Shown: in pieces, positions 1-9,412 of the stretch | Layout of the letters: every line of letters begins with the position of its first letter | How positions within the stretch are numbered: position 1 is the stretch's first letter | Origin: DASWNP01 sp036399175 | GTDB lineage: Bacteria > Acidobacteriota > Blastocatellia > Pyrinomonadales > Pyrinomonadaceae | DNA: 64,000 nucleotides | Assembly: GCA_036399175.1 (NCBI GenBank) | Contig: DASWNP010000061.1 | Location: 1 to 64,000 of the forward strand | Direction of reading: 5' to 3' | Translations under genes and position numbers: made by a program | The notes under the pieces: model-generated | The model's input: only the letters and a program-made list of their open reading frames with translations | What the model was told of the DNA's origin: nothing | Databases searched by the model: none

Positions 1-113
1 AGCTCGGCCGCGCGATGGCCAAGAAGCTGAAGGTTTACGCCGACGAGCAGCACCCGCACTCGGCGCAGCAACCTCAAACCCTCGAAATCAACGCCTCCTC
101 CGGCAAGCAGTAA
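1..113 (+). CDS. rplM: 50S ribosomal protein L13, C-terminal end (partial)
   Basis: Only the last 36 codons are in the window. The frame starting at base 3 reads LGRAMAKKLKVYADEQHPH and ends with TAA at 111-113. The 'LGRAM..KLKVYAG..HPH.AQQP' tail is the usual C-terminus of bacterial L13. It lies 37 bp ahead of rpsI, the standard rplM-rpsI operon of the large and small ribosomal subunits. The tail runs about ten residues past the usual 'QQP' end. The gene begins outside the window. Confidence 0.9.
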   Translation, partial: LGRAMAKKLKVYADEQHPHSAQQPQTLEINASSGKQ

Positions 114-150
114 GAACAGACGAAAGATTTTGTAAGGATAAAGAAAAGCC

Positions 151-543
151 GTGGCTGATATTCAATATTACGGAACTGGCCGACGCAAGACTTCGACGGC
201 GCGCGTCTACTTGAGACCCGGCGCGGGCGACGTTCTGGTCAATCGCAAACCCTTCGAGCAGTATTTCCCCAACGAGACGCTGCGCATGATTATTCGCCAG
301 CCGCTCCAGCTGACCGACATGGCGACGAAGTTCGACATCCTCGTCAACGTCGACGGCGGAGGCCCGGCGGGGCAGGCGGGCGCGATTCGCCACGGCATCA
401 CGCGCGCGCTCATAGAGTTCAACGCGGACCTGCGCCGCACGCTCAAGCAGGCCGGGCTGATTACGCGCGACCCCCGCATCAAAGAGCGCAAGAAGTACGG
501 GCAGAAGGGCGCACGCAAGCGCTTCCAGTTCTCCAAGCGTTAG
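151..543 (+). CDS. rpsI: 30S ribosomal protein S9
   Basis: 130 residues, the normal S9 length. S9 sits in the head of the 30S subunit and its C-terminal tail reaches the P-site tRNA. The N-terminus (YYGTGRRKTSTARVYLRPG), the central GGG.AGQAGA.RHGI.RAL segment and the basic tail ending KKYGQKGARKRFQFSKR are diagnostic. The start is GTG at 151, preceded by AAGGA at 134-138. Second gene of the rplM-rpsI pair. Confidence 0.97.
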   Translation: MADIQYYGTGRRKTSTARVYLRPGAGDVLVNRKPFEQYFPNETLRMIIRQPLQLTDMATKFDILVNVDGGGPAGQAGAIRHGITRALIEFNADLRRTLKQAGLITRDPRIKERKKYGQKGARKRFQFSKR

Positions 544-724
544 AGAGCAGCGGCCGGGCGATTCGGGCGAGAGGCCGTGCCTTTCATCCGATCTCCTGCG
601 GCCGTCATTCAACTGTTTTCGAGTCCATTGTCGCCGTCTTGATTGGTTGTTCCCCCTATACTCGGGGAAACTCAACGGCTGCGGCGAGTACATTAAACCA
701 ATTACTTGAGAAGGAGAGTCCAGT
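544..724 (+). other. Intergenic leader between rpsI and rpsB
   Basis: 180 bp without a convincing reading frame. It ends in a strong AAGGAGAG ribosome-binding site at 711-718. Bacterial rpsB leaders often bind S2 for feedback control. I see GC-rich inverted segments here but cannot assign a known leader RNA family by eye. Confidence 0.3.
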
Positions 725-1813
725 TTGGCTTCGGTTACGATGAAAGAGCTGCTGGAGGCCGGTGTACATTTCGGCCACCAGGTCCGGCGCTGGAATCCGA
801 AGATGAAAGAGTTCATCTTCGGCGAGCGCAACGGCATCAGCATCATCGACCTGCAAAAGACGCAGCGCATGTTCCGCGATGCCATCCAGTTCGTCACCTC
901 TCTGATGGGCGAAGACCGCGCCCGCTCGATTCTTTTCGTCGGCACGAAGCGGCAGGCGCAGGACGCCATCCGCGAAGAGGCCGAGCGCGCACAGCAGTTC
1001 TACATCAACCAGCGCTGGCTCGGCGGCCTCTTGACCAACTTCCAGACCGTCCAGAAATCCATCAAGCGCCTGCGCGACCTCGAAGCGATGCAGACCGACG
1101 GGCGCTACGAGATGCTCACCAAGAAGGAGCGCATCCGCCTCGACCGCGAGCGCGAGACGCTGGAGAAGAACCTCTCCGGCATCAAGAACATGAACCGCGT
1201 GCCCGACGCCGTCTTCATCATCGACGTGCGCAAGGAAGAAATCGCGGTGGCCGAAGCCAATCGGCTCGGCATCCCCGTCATCGCCGTCGTCGATACCAAC
1301 TGCTCGCCCGACGGCATCGACTACGTTATCCCCGGCAACGACGACGCCCTGCGCGCCGTCCGCCTCTTCGCCTCGCGCATCGCCGACGCCGTCATCGAAG
1401 GCCAGCAGATGCGCTCGAAGGATTCGGAAGAAGAGACGGCTGAGGCAGGACAGGCGACGACAGCAGCAACAGCAGCGCCCGCGACCGAGACGACCGATGC
1501 GGGCAGCAACGCAGGGCTTCGCCCGACGACGACTTCGAGCGTTACCACACAGCGCGACCCCGGCGCGCAATCGCAGAACGCAGCCGACATGGCCGCTTCC
1601 GCTCCTTCGGCTGAGACGCAGGTCTCCGTCCCCGGCAATCAGGGTTTCGGACGCACGGGACAGCAGCCCGACAGCGTCGGCGACCATGAGCAGGTCGGCA
1701 CGGGTGCGCCCGTGCGCGGCGCGTCGGGCGGCGGAAGCGACGAGAGCGAGCTGCGCGCGCCTTCCTCTGCGGAGAAGGACAAGGGCGCGGAGTCGGTCGG
1801 CGTGGCGAGCTAA
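725..1813 (+). CDS. rpsB: 30S ribosomal protein S2 with long C-terminal extension
   Basis: S2 binds the 30S subunit near the platform and bridges S1. Residues 1-230 form a complete S2 domain (LLEAGVHFGHQVRRWNPKM, the LGG.LTNF segment, DTN.SPDGIDYVIPGNDDA). The start is TTG at 725 behind AAGGAGAG. The protein is 362 residues against about 230-260 in most bacteria. The extra 120 or so residues (about 240-362) are rich in Ala, Thr, Ser, Gly, Gln and acidic residues and look disordered. Such tails occur in some phyla and their role is unknown. First gene of rpsB-tsf-pyrH-frr. Confidence 0.95.
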   Translation: MASVTMKELLEAGVHFGHQVRRWNPKMKEFIFGERNGISIIDLQKTQRMFRDAIQFVTSLMGEDRARSILFVGTKRQAQDAIREEAERAQQFYINQRWLGGLLTNFQTVQKSIKRLRDLEAMQTDGRYEMLTKKERIRLDRERETLEKNLSGIKNMNRVPDAVFIIDVRKEEIAVAEANRLGIPVIAVVDTNCSPDGIDYVIPGNDDALRAVRLFASRIADAVIEGQQMRSKDSEEETAEAGQATTAATAAPATETTDAGSNAGLRPTTTSSVTTQRDPGAQSQNAADMAASAPSAETQVSVPGNQGFGRTGQQPDSVGDHEQVGTGAPVRGASGGGSDESELRAPSSAEKDKGAESVGVAS

Positions 1814-1891
1814 AACAGCATAGTTCCCATAAATTGGATTTCGGCGAGCGCAGCCTCAGAAAGCGGATGAACCCGCCGGGCTGCGCTTTGT

Positions 1892-1971
1892 AATGCGGAA
1901 CGATGAATGCGGAATGATGAATGAAAGGTGTTTGCTTCTCATTCATCATTCATCATTCCGCATTCATCATT
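1892..1971. repeat. Heptad-repeat palindrome, 'gatgaat/gcggaat' family
   Basis: The left arm is a run of seven-base words (aatgcgg aacgatg aatgcgg aatgatg). The right arm is its reverse complement, and the loop is about 17 nt. It sits in the rpsB-tsf gap and ends just before the tsf ribosome-binding site. The same word family recurs at 50328-50417. Confidence 0.85.
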
Positions 1972-1994
1972 TTAGTTGAGGAGATTTTTCGACA

Positions 1995-2666
<672 letters not shown>

Positions 2667-2677
2667 GGGACTGTCAC

Positions 2678-2760
2678 GAGTCTGGAGTCTGGAGTCTCGA
2701 AGTCAAAAACGTAAAGCGTTTTGTCTTTGACTCCAGACTCCAGACTCCGAGACTCCAGAC
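2678..2760. repeat. Heptad-repeat palindrome, 'agtctgg' family
   Basis: The arms are repeats of agtctgg/agtctcg and their complement (ccagact), around a loop with an inner aaaacg...cgtttt stem. It occupies nearly the whole tsf-pyrH gap and ends 10 bp before the pyrH ATG. The same word family is seen at 19516-19618. Confidence 0.85.
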
Positions 2761-2769
2761 TTAAAACCG

Positions 2770-3531
2770 ATGACAACTGCCGAGGCACAAACCGAGACGA
2801 GCGCGCCGGCCTTCCGACGGATTCTTCTGAAGGCGTCGGGCGAGGCTTTGATGGGTGCGCAGAACTACGGCGTCGATGTCGGCGTCGCGCGCGAAGTCGC
2901 CGAGCAGGTAAGAGACATACATCGCCTGGGCGTCGAGGTGGCAATCGTCGTCGGCGGCGGCAACATCTTCCGAGGCGTCTCGGAGAGCGCGGGCAACATG
3001 GACAGGTCGTCGGCAGACTATATCGGCATGCTGGCGACGGTGATGAACTCGGTCGTGCTGCAAGACGCGCTTGAGAAGGCGGGCGTCCACACGCGCATAC
3101 TTTCGGCCATCAACATCCCGCAGGTGGCCGAGCCCTTCATCCGCCGCCGCGCCATTCGTCATCTCGAAAAGAGGCGCGTCGTCATCTTCGCCGGAGGCAC
3201 AGGCAATCCGTATTTCACGACCGATTCGGCGGCGGCTCTGCGCGCTCTCGAAATCAGAGCCGACGTGATTATGAAGGCGACGAAAGTGGACGGCGTCTAC
3301 TCCGCCGACCCGGCGAAGGATTCGACCGCCACGCGCTACGACTCCATCACCTATCAGGAAGTCCTGGAGCAGCAGCTCAAAGTCATGGACGCCTCCGCCA
3401 TCTCGCTCTGCATGGACAACAATTTGCCCATCATCGTCTTCAACATGCGCAGGCACGGCAACATCATGCGCGTCGTCATGGGCGAAGAGGGCGTCGGCAC
3501 ACGCGTTAGTCTGGGGAAAGCTGGTAAATAG
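2770..3531 (+). CDS. pyrH: UMP kinase
   Basis: 253 residues, amino-acid kinase family. It phosphorylates UMP to UDP in the cytoplasm for pyrimidine nucleotide synthesis. Visible motifs are RILLKASGEALMG (phosphate binding), VGGGNIFRG, DYIGMLATVMNS, the FAGGTGNPYFTTDSAAALRA loop and ATKVDGVYSADP. The first 15 or so residues before RRILLKASG are an extra polar leader. The stop codon lies inside the next palindrome, so the last one or two codons belong to that repeat. Part of rpsB-tsf-pyrH-frr. Confidence 0.97.
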   Translation: MTTAEAQTETSAPAFRRILLKASGEALMGAQNYGVDVGVAREVAEQVRDIHRLGVEVAIVVGGGNIFRGVSESAGNMDRSSADYIGMLATVMNSVVLQDALEKAGVHTRILSAINIPQVAEPFIRRRAIRHLEKRRVVIFAGGTGNPYFTTDSAAALRALEIRADVIMKATKVDGVYSADPAKDSTATRYDSITYQEVLEQQLKVMDASAISLCMDNNLPIIVFNMRRHGNIMRVVMGEEGVGTRVSLGKAGK

Positions 3532-3599
3532 TAAATCTTAAATCGTGAATAGATAAAAACTGTCTTTCACTATTGACGATTTACGATTCACGATTGACG
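3524..3599. repeat. Heptad-repeat palindrome, 'gtaaatc/gtgaatc' family
   Basis: The left arm has gtaaata gtaaatc ttaaatc gtgaata; the right arm is the complement (gatttac gattcac gattgac). The loop contains aactgtctttcactatt, related to loops of the elements at 39338, 39967, 43119 and 54476. The pyrH stop codon is within the left arm and the frr ribosome-binding site abuts the right arm. Confidence 0.85.
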
Positions 3600-3611
3600 A
3601 GGTTTAGAGAT

Positions 3612-4172
3612 ATGAGTGAGAAGGATGTCATCAAAGACACGAGGCCGCGTATGGAGGGTGCGGTCGAGGATTTCAGGCGTAAGCTTGGGACGATTCGCAC
3701 GGGAAGGGCGGCGGTGAGCCTTTTGGATTCGGTGGTGGTCGAGTATTACGGAACGCCGACGCCCCTGAATCAGATGGCTTCAGTTCACGCGCCCGAGCCG
3801 CAGATGCTCACCGTCCAGCCCTGGGATCAGACGCAGCTCGGCGCGATTGAGAAGGCCATCCGCTCGGCTGATTTGGGCTTGAACCCGTCGAACGACGGCA
3901 AGATGGTGCGCGTGCCGATTCCGCCTCTGACGGAGGAGCGACGCAAACAGCTTGTCAAGCAGGTACACGAAGCCGCCGAAGAGCACCGCACGGCGATTCG
4001 CAACGTCCGCCGCGACGCCAACGACCGTCTCAAGCGCATGCTCAAAGACAAGGCCATCTCGGAAGACAGCGAGCGCGACGCCCTCGAAGAGATTCAAAAA
4101 CTTACCAACAGCTACATCGGCAAAGTGGACGAGCTGGCGAAGAGCAAAGAGCAGGAGCTTTTGAGCGTCTGA
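3612..4172 (+). CDS. frr: Ribosome recycling factor
   Basis: 186 residues from ATG 3612 (MSEKDVIKDTRPRMEGAV), the usual length. With EF-G it splits post-termination ribosomes. The fold is a three-helix bundle plus small domain. The family signatures LGTIRTGRA, the VEYYGTPTPLNQMA strand region and the C-terminal KIGKVDEL-like segment (SYIGKVDELAKSKEQELLSV) are present. An in-frame ATG at 3573 lies inside the palindrome and lacks a ribosome-binding site; 3612 has GAGG 9 bp upstream. Last gene of the operon, followed by a terminator. Confidence 0.96.
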   Translation: MSEKDVIKDTRPRMEGAVEDFRRKLGTIRTGRAAVSLLDSVVVEYYGTPTPLNQMASVHAPEPQMLTVQPWDQTQLGAIEKAIRSADLGLNPSNDGKMVRVPIPPLTEERRKQLVKQVHEAAEEHRTAIRNVRRDANDRLKRMLKDKAISEDSERDALEEIQKLTNSYIGKVDELAKSKEQELLSV

Positions 4173-4230
4173 CGCTCGCCCAAAGTCTCGCCTGCGAAAA
4201 CCTACGGCTGTTCGGTTTCAGACGACCACG

Positions 4231-4283
4231 AAAATAGAAAGAGGCCGCGTTGAGATTTAATCAACGCGGCCTCTTTCTATTTT
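4231..4283. terminator. Bidirectional rho-independent terminator
   Basis: A perfect 23-bp inverted repeat (4231-4253 with 4261-4283) encloses a 7-nt loop. The stem starts aaaatagaaagaggccgcg, so an A-run on one side and a T-run on the other serve both strands. It closes the frr operon and the convergent TonB-receptor operon. Confidence 0.93.
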
Positions 4284-4325
4284 CGGATGTCGGGGCGCGG
4301 CGAAATTTACCGCAACGTCGCGCGT

Positions 4326-7300
4326 TTAGAAGTTGAAGCGAACGGAGCCGGTGACGCGTCGGTTGCCGAGGGCAGCGCCGCCGCCGCCGAAGCCGCCGCC
4401 GCAGTTGCCGAAGCCTCCGGCGGTCGAGACCGACTGGCCGAAGCGCGACGAGCTGAGGTTGCCGATGGGCGGGCAGAGGTTCGTCTTGTTGAAGATGTTC
4501 TGAATGTTGAGTGAGAAGGTCATGTTGTAACGCTTCTCAGGCCCGCCGGGCGCGCCGCCGATGGGGCCGCCAATCTGCCCGCCGCCTCTGGCCGTGCCGC
4601 CAGCGCCGGCCGCAGGAGCGCCGCCACCACCGCCGGGACGACCGCCCGCCGCGACCTGCGGAGCGCCGCCCGCACCACGCGCACCGGCACCACCGCCACC
4701 GGCAGCACCGCCGCCCTGTGGGCCCGGAGCAGCAGCAGCGACGGCGCGTTGTCCGCCGCCCGCGCCGCCCACGTCGCCGAAGCCGAAGGTGCGGCTGATG
4801 CCGAGGTTGACGGAGAAGAAGCCGGGGCCTTCGCCGTAGTTACGCGGGATGATGGTCTGTCCGGGCTTGGGATTGATGTCGAAGTTGCCGTAAGGCGTGG
4901 AGCGCAAATCTTCGGGGCGCGTCTGCGCGTCGGCGAAGGCCGGACGGTCGCGGAAGATTCTATCGCCGTTGTTGTCGATGCCGGTCGTGATGTTGAAGAA
5001 CTGACCCGTAGAAGCGACGATGAAGGGGTTGATGGAGAGCTTGAGCTGCGGAATGCCGAGCGTGCCGCCGAAGACGAAGCGGTGGCGCGGGAAGAAGGAG
5101 ACGCGCCCATAGTCGGCGGCGACATTGTAGGAATCCGCCGGGAGACACTGCGCGAGGTTGCCGAAGACGCAATCGGTGTTGCTCTCGGCTTTGCCCGTCT
5201 GGTAGTTGCCGAAGATGGAGAAGCCGGGACGGAGCTGGTTTCTGAAGCCGAAGAAGGCGCGCACGTCGTTGAAAGTGCCGCTCGACTCGTACTGGTAGAT
5301 GTCGCCGTTATCGCCGAAGGGTCGGATGCCGGGACGCGCCGGGTCGCCGAGCACGAAGCTTCCGGGGATGGGCGCGTTGATGTTGCGCAAGACCAGTGTG
5401 TGACGGTTGCGGAAGGTGAAGAGCACGCCGAAGACCGTGAAGTTGTAGGGCAGTTGTTTCTCCATCTGCACGGCGGCCATCATGCCGTAGGGCGCTTGCA
5501 GGTTGTTGGCGACGGTAGTTCTGTTCTGCGGAAGACCGAGCGCGAGCAGTTGCTCGGCGGTCGGCATGCCGCCCACCGTGCCGTCCTGATTGAAGGTCAC
5601 GCCGTCGATGGCCGAGAGGTTCGCGCCGCTCAGACGGAACAGAAGCTGCCCGGACTGGTCGCCTGTGAAGCGGTTGGCTTGCAGCGTGCCGCCTTCGTTG
5701 AAGCGGTCGTAGAAGATGCCGAAGCCGCCGCGAATGACGAACTTGGGTTGTCCGCCGGGGCCGCCGCCGAAGGGGCCTGTGAGCGTGCCGGTGGTGGAGC
5801 CGCCGGGAGCCCACGCGAAGAAGAGGCGCGGAGCGAAATTGAAGTTGCTGTCGATGTTCGACTGCGTCTCGTAGCGCAGGCCGAAGGTCAGAGTTAAGTT
5901 CGGGCGCACGCGCCACTCGTCCTGGATGAAAGCGCCGAGGTCGGTCTGGCTGACGGCGGCTTCGGCGCTTCCGCCGTTGATGTTGAACTGTGTCGGGCGC
6001 ACGCCGGGCACGCGCTGGATTGCCTGTCGATACTGTTCGAGCGAAGTGAAAATGAACGTGCCGTTGAAATTGTTGTCGGCGACATCGGTGATGCGCACTC
6101 CGCGCAGACGCGCGCCGAAGCGGATGACGTGCGAGCCCTTCGTGGCGGTGGTGTAGTTCTGTAGCTCCCAACGGTTCTCGTTGTTGAAGGAGAGACCGAC
6201 GGGAGAGCCGCCGCCGTTGAAGGCGTCGAGCACCTGGATGGTCGGAAGTGTGTTGTCGCCCTCCTGCTCGCGCCGGTTGCGCATGAACTGGAAGCGCGTC
6301 TCGTTGATGACGTTCGCGTTCAAAACAGCCGTTTCCGTCAGTTGGATGGTGTGCTGGCGGAATGTCGTATCGAAGGCGCGAGAGAGCAGGTTGAAATTGC
6401 CGACGCCGGTGAAGTCCGTTGACTTCGTGTAGGTGTAGCGCGCGACGAGCGTGTGATTCTGGTTGAAGGCGTAGTCGAAGCGCGGGCTAAAAGTCGTGTT
6501 GCGGCGAGGCGTCTGCACGGGCACGATGAGCGAGACGGCGTTGAGCGACGGGTCGAGCACCTGCGCGTTGATGATTTCGTTATCGTCTTCGTCGCGGCGC
6601 TGGAAGTCGATAAAGAAGGACGACTTCTTGGCGACTACGGGGCCGCTCAGAGAGAAGCTGTACTGGCGGCGCTGGAAGTCTGCGCGGTTGGCGGTGAAGA
6701 CGTTTCGGGAGTTGAGACTTTCGTCGTTGAAGTTGAAGGTGGCGCTGCCGCGCAGCTTGTCGAAGCCGGGGCGCGTCAGGATGTCTATACGACCGAAACC
6801 GGGCTGGTCGTTCTCCGCGTTCAGAGGGTTCTGGCTGACGCGCACTTCGCGGATGGCTTCCTTCGGGGGGAGGCGTCCGCCCGTGAAGCCGTCGATGTAG
6901 ATTTGTCCGCCGTTGGGGCCGGCCGAGGGGCCTGCGAGCGCGGTCAAAGCGGCGGCGAGGTCTTCGGGGTCGTCGGGCAGCGCGTCGAGGTCTTTACCCT
7001 TGAGGACGATGGCGTCGGCGTTGGAGTTCGACTCGAGAGGAGTTTCAGAAGCGACGACGACCTCTTCTTTTTCGAGCGCGACGCCGAGCTTGATGTCGAG
7101 CGATTCGCGCCGACCGGCGGCGACTGTGACCTCCGCGTTCTCGTAGAGAGCGAAGCCGCCCGCAATCGCGCGCAGCGTGTAGGTGCCGGGCGCGAGGTTG
7201 CTAATCGAGTAGTTGCCCTCGGCGTCGGTGACGGCGGTCTTGATAGCGCCGCTCGCATCCGTCAGCGTAACGGTCGCGCCGACGATGACGCCGCCGAACT

Positions 7301-7418
7301 CGTCCGTCACCTGCCCGCGAAGTCCGCCCGTCGCCTGTGCCGAGACGGTCGCAGCCGTCAGGACGAGCAGCAAAACAAAGCCGATGGCTTGTCTGTAGTA
7401 ATTTTGAATGAAACTCAT
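4326..7418 (-). CDS. TonB-dependent receptor with N-terminal carboxypeptidase-regulatory-like domain
   Basis: About 1030 residues. A signal peptide (to about VSA-QATGG) is followed by a CarboxypepD_reg-like beta-sandwich (GQVTDEFGGVIVGATVTLTD), a plug-like region and a large outer-membrane beta-barrel ending in the aromatic terminus SVRFNF. Substrate unknown; such receptors in Acidobacteria are thought to import polymers or siderophores. I chose ATG 7418 (MSFIQNYYRQ); an in-frame start 12 codons upstream has no signal-peptide logic. Near residues 890-960 there is a Gly/Ala-rich insert in an otherwise normal barrel. The next gene upstream is co-oriented 43 bp away. Confidence 0.85.
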   Translation of the reverse strand: MSFIQNYYRQAIGFVLLLVLTAATVSAQATGGLRGQVTDEFGGVIVGATVTLTDASGAIKTAVTDAEGNYSISNLAPGTYTLRAIAGGFALYENAEVTVAAGRRESLDIKLGVALEKEEVVVASETPLESNSNADAIVLKGKDLDALPDDPEDLAAALTALAGPSAGPNGGQIYIDGFTGGRLPPKEAIREVRVSQNPLNAENDQPGFGRIDILTRPGFDKLRGSATFNFNDESLNSRNVFTANRADFQRRQYSFSLSGPVVAKKSSFFIDFQRRDEDDNEIINAQVLDPSLNAVSLIVPVQTPRRNTTFSPRFDYAFNQNHTLVARYTYTKSTDFTGVGNFNLLSRAFDTTFRQHTIQLTETAVLNANVINETRFQFMRNRREQEGDNTLPTIQVLDAFNGGGSPVGLSFNNENRWELQNYTTATKGSHVIRFGARLRGVRITDVADNNFNGTFIFTSLEQYRQAIQRVPGVRPTQFNINGGSAEAAVSQTDLGAFIQDEWRVRPNLTLTFGLRYETQSNIDSNFNFAPRLFFAWAPGGSTTGTLTGPFGGGPGGQPKFVIRGGFGIFYDRFNEGGTLQANRFTGDQSGQLLFRLSGANLSAIDGVTFNQDGTVGGMPTAEQLLALGLPQNRTTVANNLQAPYGMMAAVQMEKQLPYNFTVFGVLFTFRNRHTLVLRNINAPIPGSFVLGDPARPGIRPFGDNGDIYQYESSGTFNDVRAFFGFRNQLRPGFSIFGNYQTGKAESNTDCVFGNLAQCLPADSYNVAADYGRVSFFPRHRFVFGGTLGIPQLKLSINPFIVASTGQFFNITTGIDNNGDRIFRDRPAFADAQTRPEDLRSTPYGNFDINPKPGQTIIPRNYGEGPGFFSVNLGISRTFGFGDVGGAGGGQRAVAAAAPGPQGGGAAGGGGAGARGAGGAPQVAAGGRPGGGGGAPAAGAGGTARGGGQIGGPIGGAPGGPEKRYNMTFSLNIQNIFNKTNLCPPIGNLSSSRFGQSVSTAGGFGNCGGGFGGGGAALGNRRVTGSVRFNF

Positions 7419-7460
7419 AATCGTTGACCCTTGTCTCTCTCTTCCTGCTGTCAAATTCTT

Positions 7461-8723
7461 TTAAGGCTGGCCGATGCCGAAACCCAGATTGAGATTGGCG
7501 AGGCTGTTGCCGCCGCGATTCGCGCCGCCCGCGCCCGGCCTTGCCTGCATCATGGCGACCAGAGGCTCTATCCCTGCGATGAGCTGGATGGCCGTGACGC
7601 GCTCTGCGCTCGTGCCCGTCGTGCTGAAGACGACCATGCTGCCCGGCTTCAGCTCGGCGAGAGTGGCCGCAGGCAGGCGCTCAATCATCTCCTGCATGTC
7701 GCCGCCCATGCGGCGCACCACCATGCCTCCGCCGCCACCGCCCGGTGCGCCCGCCGCCGGAGGTGCGCCGCCCGCCGGAGGCGCTGCCGCCTGTGCTCCA
7801 GCCGGACGAGCCGCCGCCCCGCCGCCTGCACCCTGCGGAGGCGTACTACCCGGAGCGCCGCCTGCCATCATCGCAGCGGCCTCGGGCGGCACGCGCTTGA
7901 GCGACGAATCCTTGCTCACGACAATCGTCACGGGCTGATTGCCCTGAAGCGTTTTTATCTGTATCTCTCTGGTCTCGGGATTGACGGCGGTGATAGTTCC
8001 CATCAGCGTGCGGAACGAGCCGGTGACGACCTCTTCGGGAGTAAAGCGCGCGCCGTCGGGGCTCTTTTCGCCTTTGGCGCGAAGCTGGTCGCCGACCTTT
8101 ATCTCCTCGAAGGTGCCCGCTTTGGCATCGCTGAAGCGCACGGAGTCGGGCGCGTAGCGACGGAATTTCACCTTCGCATCGGAGGCCGCGATGACGACGG
8201 GCGGCGCTCCCGGCGTGCGCGACTGGAGAGTTATCTCCTTCGTCTGAGGGTTGACGGCCGTGACCGTGCCGACGACGCCGCGCGCCTTCCACTCGGCGCG
8301 GTCGGCTTCGTGCTTGCGCTCAAGGTCGGCCTTCGTATTGACGATGACGACGCGCGCCATCATCGACTTGCTGTCGGCTGCGACAGAGCCGCGCGCGAAG
8401 ACGCGGTCGCCCGCGCCGATTTCCGAGAGCGCCGTTTTCGTCGCTTTGGCGAGAGTGGTCTCGCCCGGCGGCAGGCGCACGTAGTTCGTATTGTCGGCCA
8501 CCGTGACGATGACGACCGAGCCGGCGTCGGTTTTGAGGAACAACTGCTTGGCCGAAGCGTCGATGGCCGCCACCTCGCCGATAACGCCGTTGGGCGTGAT
8601 GCCGGGGTCGGCAGAGGTTTGCTGTCCGGCGGCGGGCGCGGGAGTCTGCGCCAGCGCGCGCGGGCTTTCGTGAAGCGCGTGAGAGGCGGCGGTCAAGGCG
8701 AGCGCGAGCAGGAGCTTTTTCAT
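7461..8723 (-). CDS. Secreted DUF5666-like repeat protein
   Basis: 420 residues with a cleavable signal peptide (MKKLLLALALTAASHA). It holds three tandem OB-like units, each opening with a G.I/VTAV(N/D)..TKEI.L-type strand (starting near residues 48, 149 and 240). This is the pattern of DUF5666 proteins. A Gly/Pro/Ala-rich linker (about 295-340) precedes a fourth partial unit and a tail. Probably periplasmic or surface exposed; function unknown. It is immediately upstream of the TonB-dependent receptor, and the same Gly/Ala-rich style of insert occurs in both, suggesting they act together. Confidence 0.65.
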   Translation of the reverse strand: MKKLLLALALTAASHALHESPRALAQTPAPAAGQQTSADPGITPNGVIGEVAAIDASAKQLFLKTDAGSVVIVTVADNTNYVRLPPGETTLAKATKTALSEIGAGDRVFARGSVAADSKSMMARVVIVNTKADLERKHEADRAEWKARGVVGTVTAVNPQTKEITLQSRTPGAPPVVIAASDAKVKFRRYAPDSVRFSDAKAGTFEEIKVGDQLRAKGEKSPDGARFTPEEVVTGSFRTLMGTITAVNPETREIQIKTLQGNQPVTIVVSKDSSLKRVPPEAAAMMAGGAPGSTPPQGAGGGAAARPAGAQAAAPPAGGAPPAAGAPGGGGGGMVVRRMGGDMQEMIERLPAATLAELKPGSMVVFSTTGTSAERVTAIQLIAGIEPLVAMMQARPGAGGANRGGNSLANLNLGFGIGQP

Positions 8724-8916
8724 GTGGATTCTTCTTCTCCCTGATTGAAAAGGCGACGAACGAACTATCTGAAAAACGGGACTTCGCTTTGAATCGAATA
8801 GTTTAGCGGTGAACTGTGTGCGCGCATCGTGGCGCGGAGACGTTGAAACAAGGCCATCGGATTGTTCTACGTGCGAGCCTCAAAAAATGTTCCGGCTGAG
8901 TCAAGATTGATTTCAA

Positions 8917-9027
8917 ACAGCCGCGAGAAAGGCATCTCTGCGGGAAACGCATCCCGGCCAGACATTCGTGCGCGGCATGGTCGAGACAATCGTGCAGGAG
9001 TGCGAGCCGTCTATAGATATTGATGTC
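8917..9027. repeat. Direct repeat, copy 1 (111 bp)
   Basis: It begins acagccgcgagaaaggcatc and ends agatattgatgtc. It aligns almost base for base with 9191-9310, apart from a few substitutions and a 9-bp insertion in copy 2. The centre (gtcgagacaatcgtgcagg) resembles dispersed intergenic repeats of Acidobacteria and Verrucomicrobia. Confidence 0.85.
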
Positions 9028-9190
9028 ATCGATTGCACGTCGTTCTCCTTCACACCGTCACTACACATATAACGCGCCCCGCCGCGAATTATTAACAACA
9101 CTGAAAAATTTATTTTCGTGCTTCGTAAAGAACATGAAGATGGGACTCAATTACACGACACTCAAGAAAAGGGTCGAGACATCCTGCGAG

Positions 9191-9310
9191 ACAGCCGCGA
9201 GAAAGGCATCTCTGCGGGAAACGTGTCCCGGCCAGACATTCGAGCGGCACGGTCGAGACAATCGTGCAGGCGCGGCGCAGGAGTGCGAGCCGTCTATAGA
9301 TATTGATGTC
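9191..9310. repeat. Direct repeat, copy 2 (120 bp)
   Basis: Second copy of the repeat at 8917-9027, same orientation, start-to-start distance 274 bp. It carries an extra cgcggcgca just after the gtgcagg segment. Confidence 0.85.
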
Positions 9311-9372
9311 GCGGGCTCTGAGAAGTTCCAAAAAAAGATGGAGACTCCCTCCGTGTTTTCGGACAAACGAAA

Positions 9373-9412
9373 GGGCGAGACTTCCAGAACGGAAATCTCG
9401 CCCCATCTTTTT
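9373..9412. terminator. Hairpin terminator
   Basis: The inverted repeat gggcgagacttcc ... ggaaatctcgccc (13 bp with one G-T pair, 5-nt loop) is followed on the plus strand by catctttttg. It lies just downstream of the minus-strand gene ending at 9462, whose transcript would meet a weaker T-run. Confidence 0.65.
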
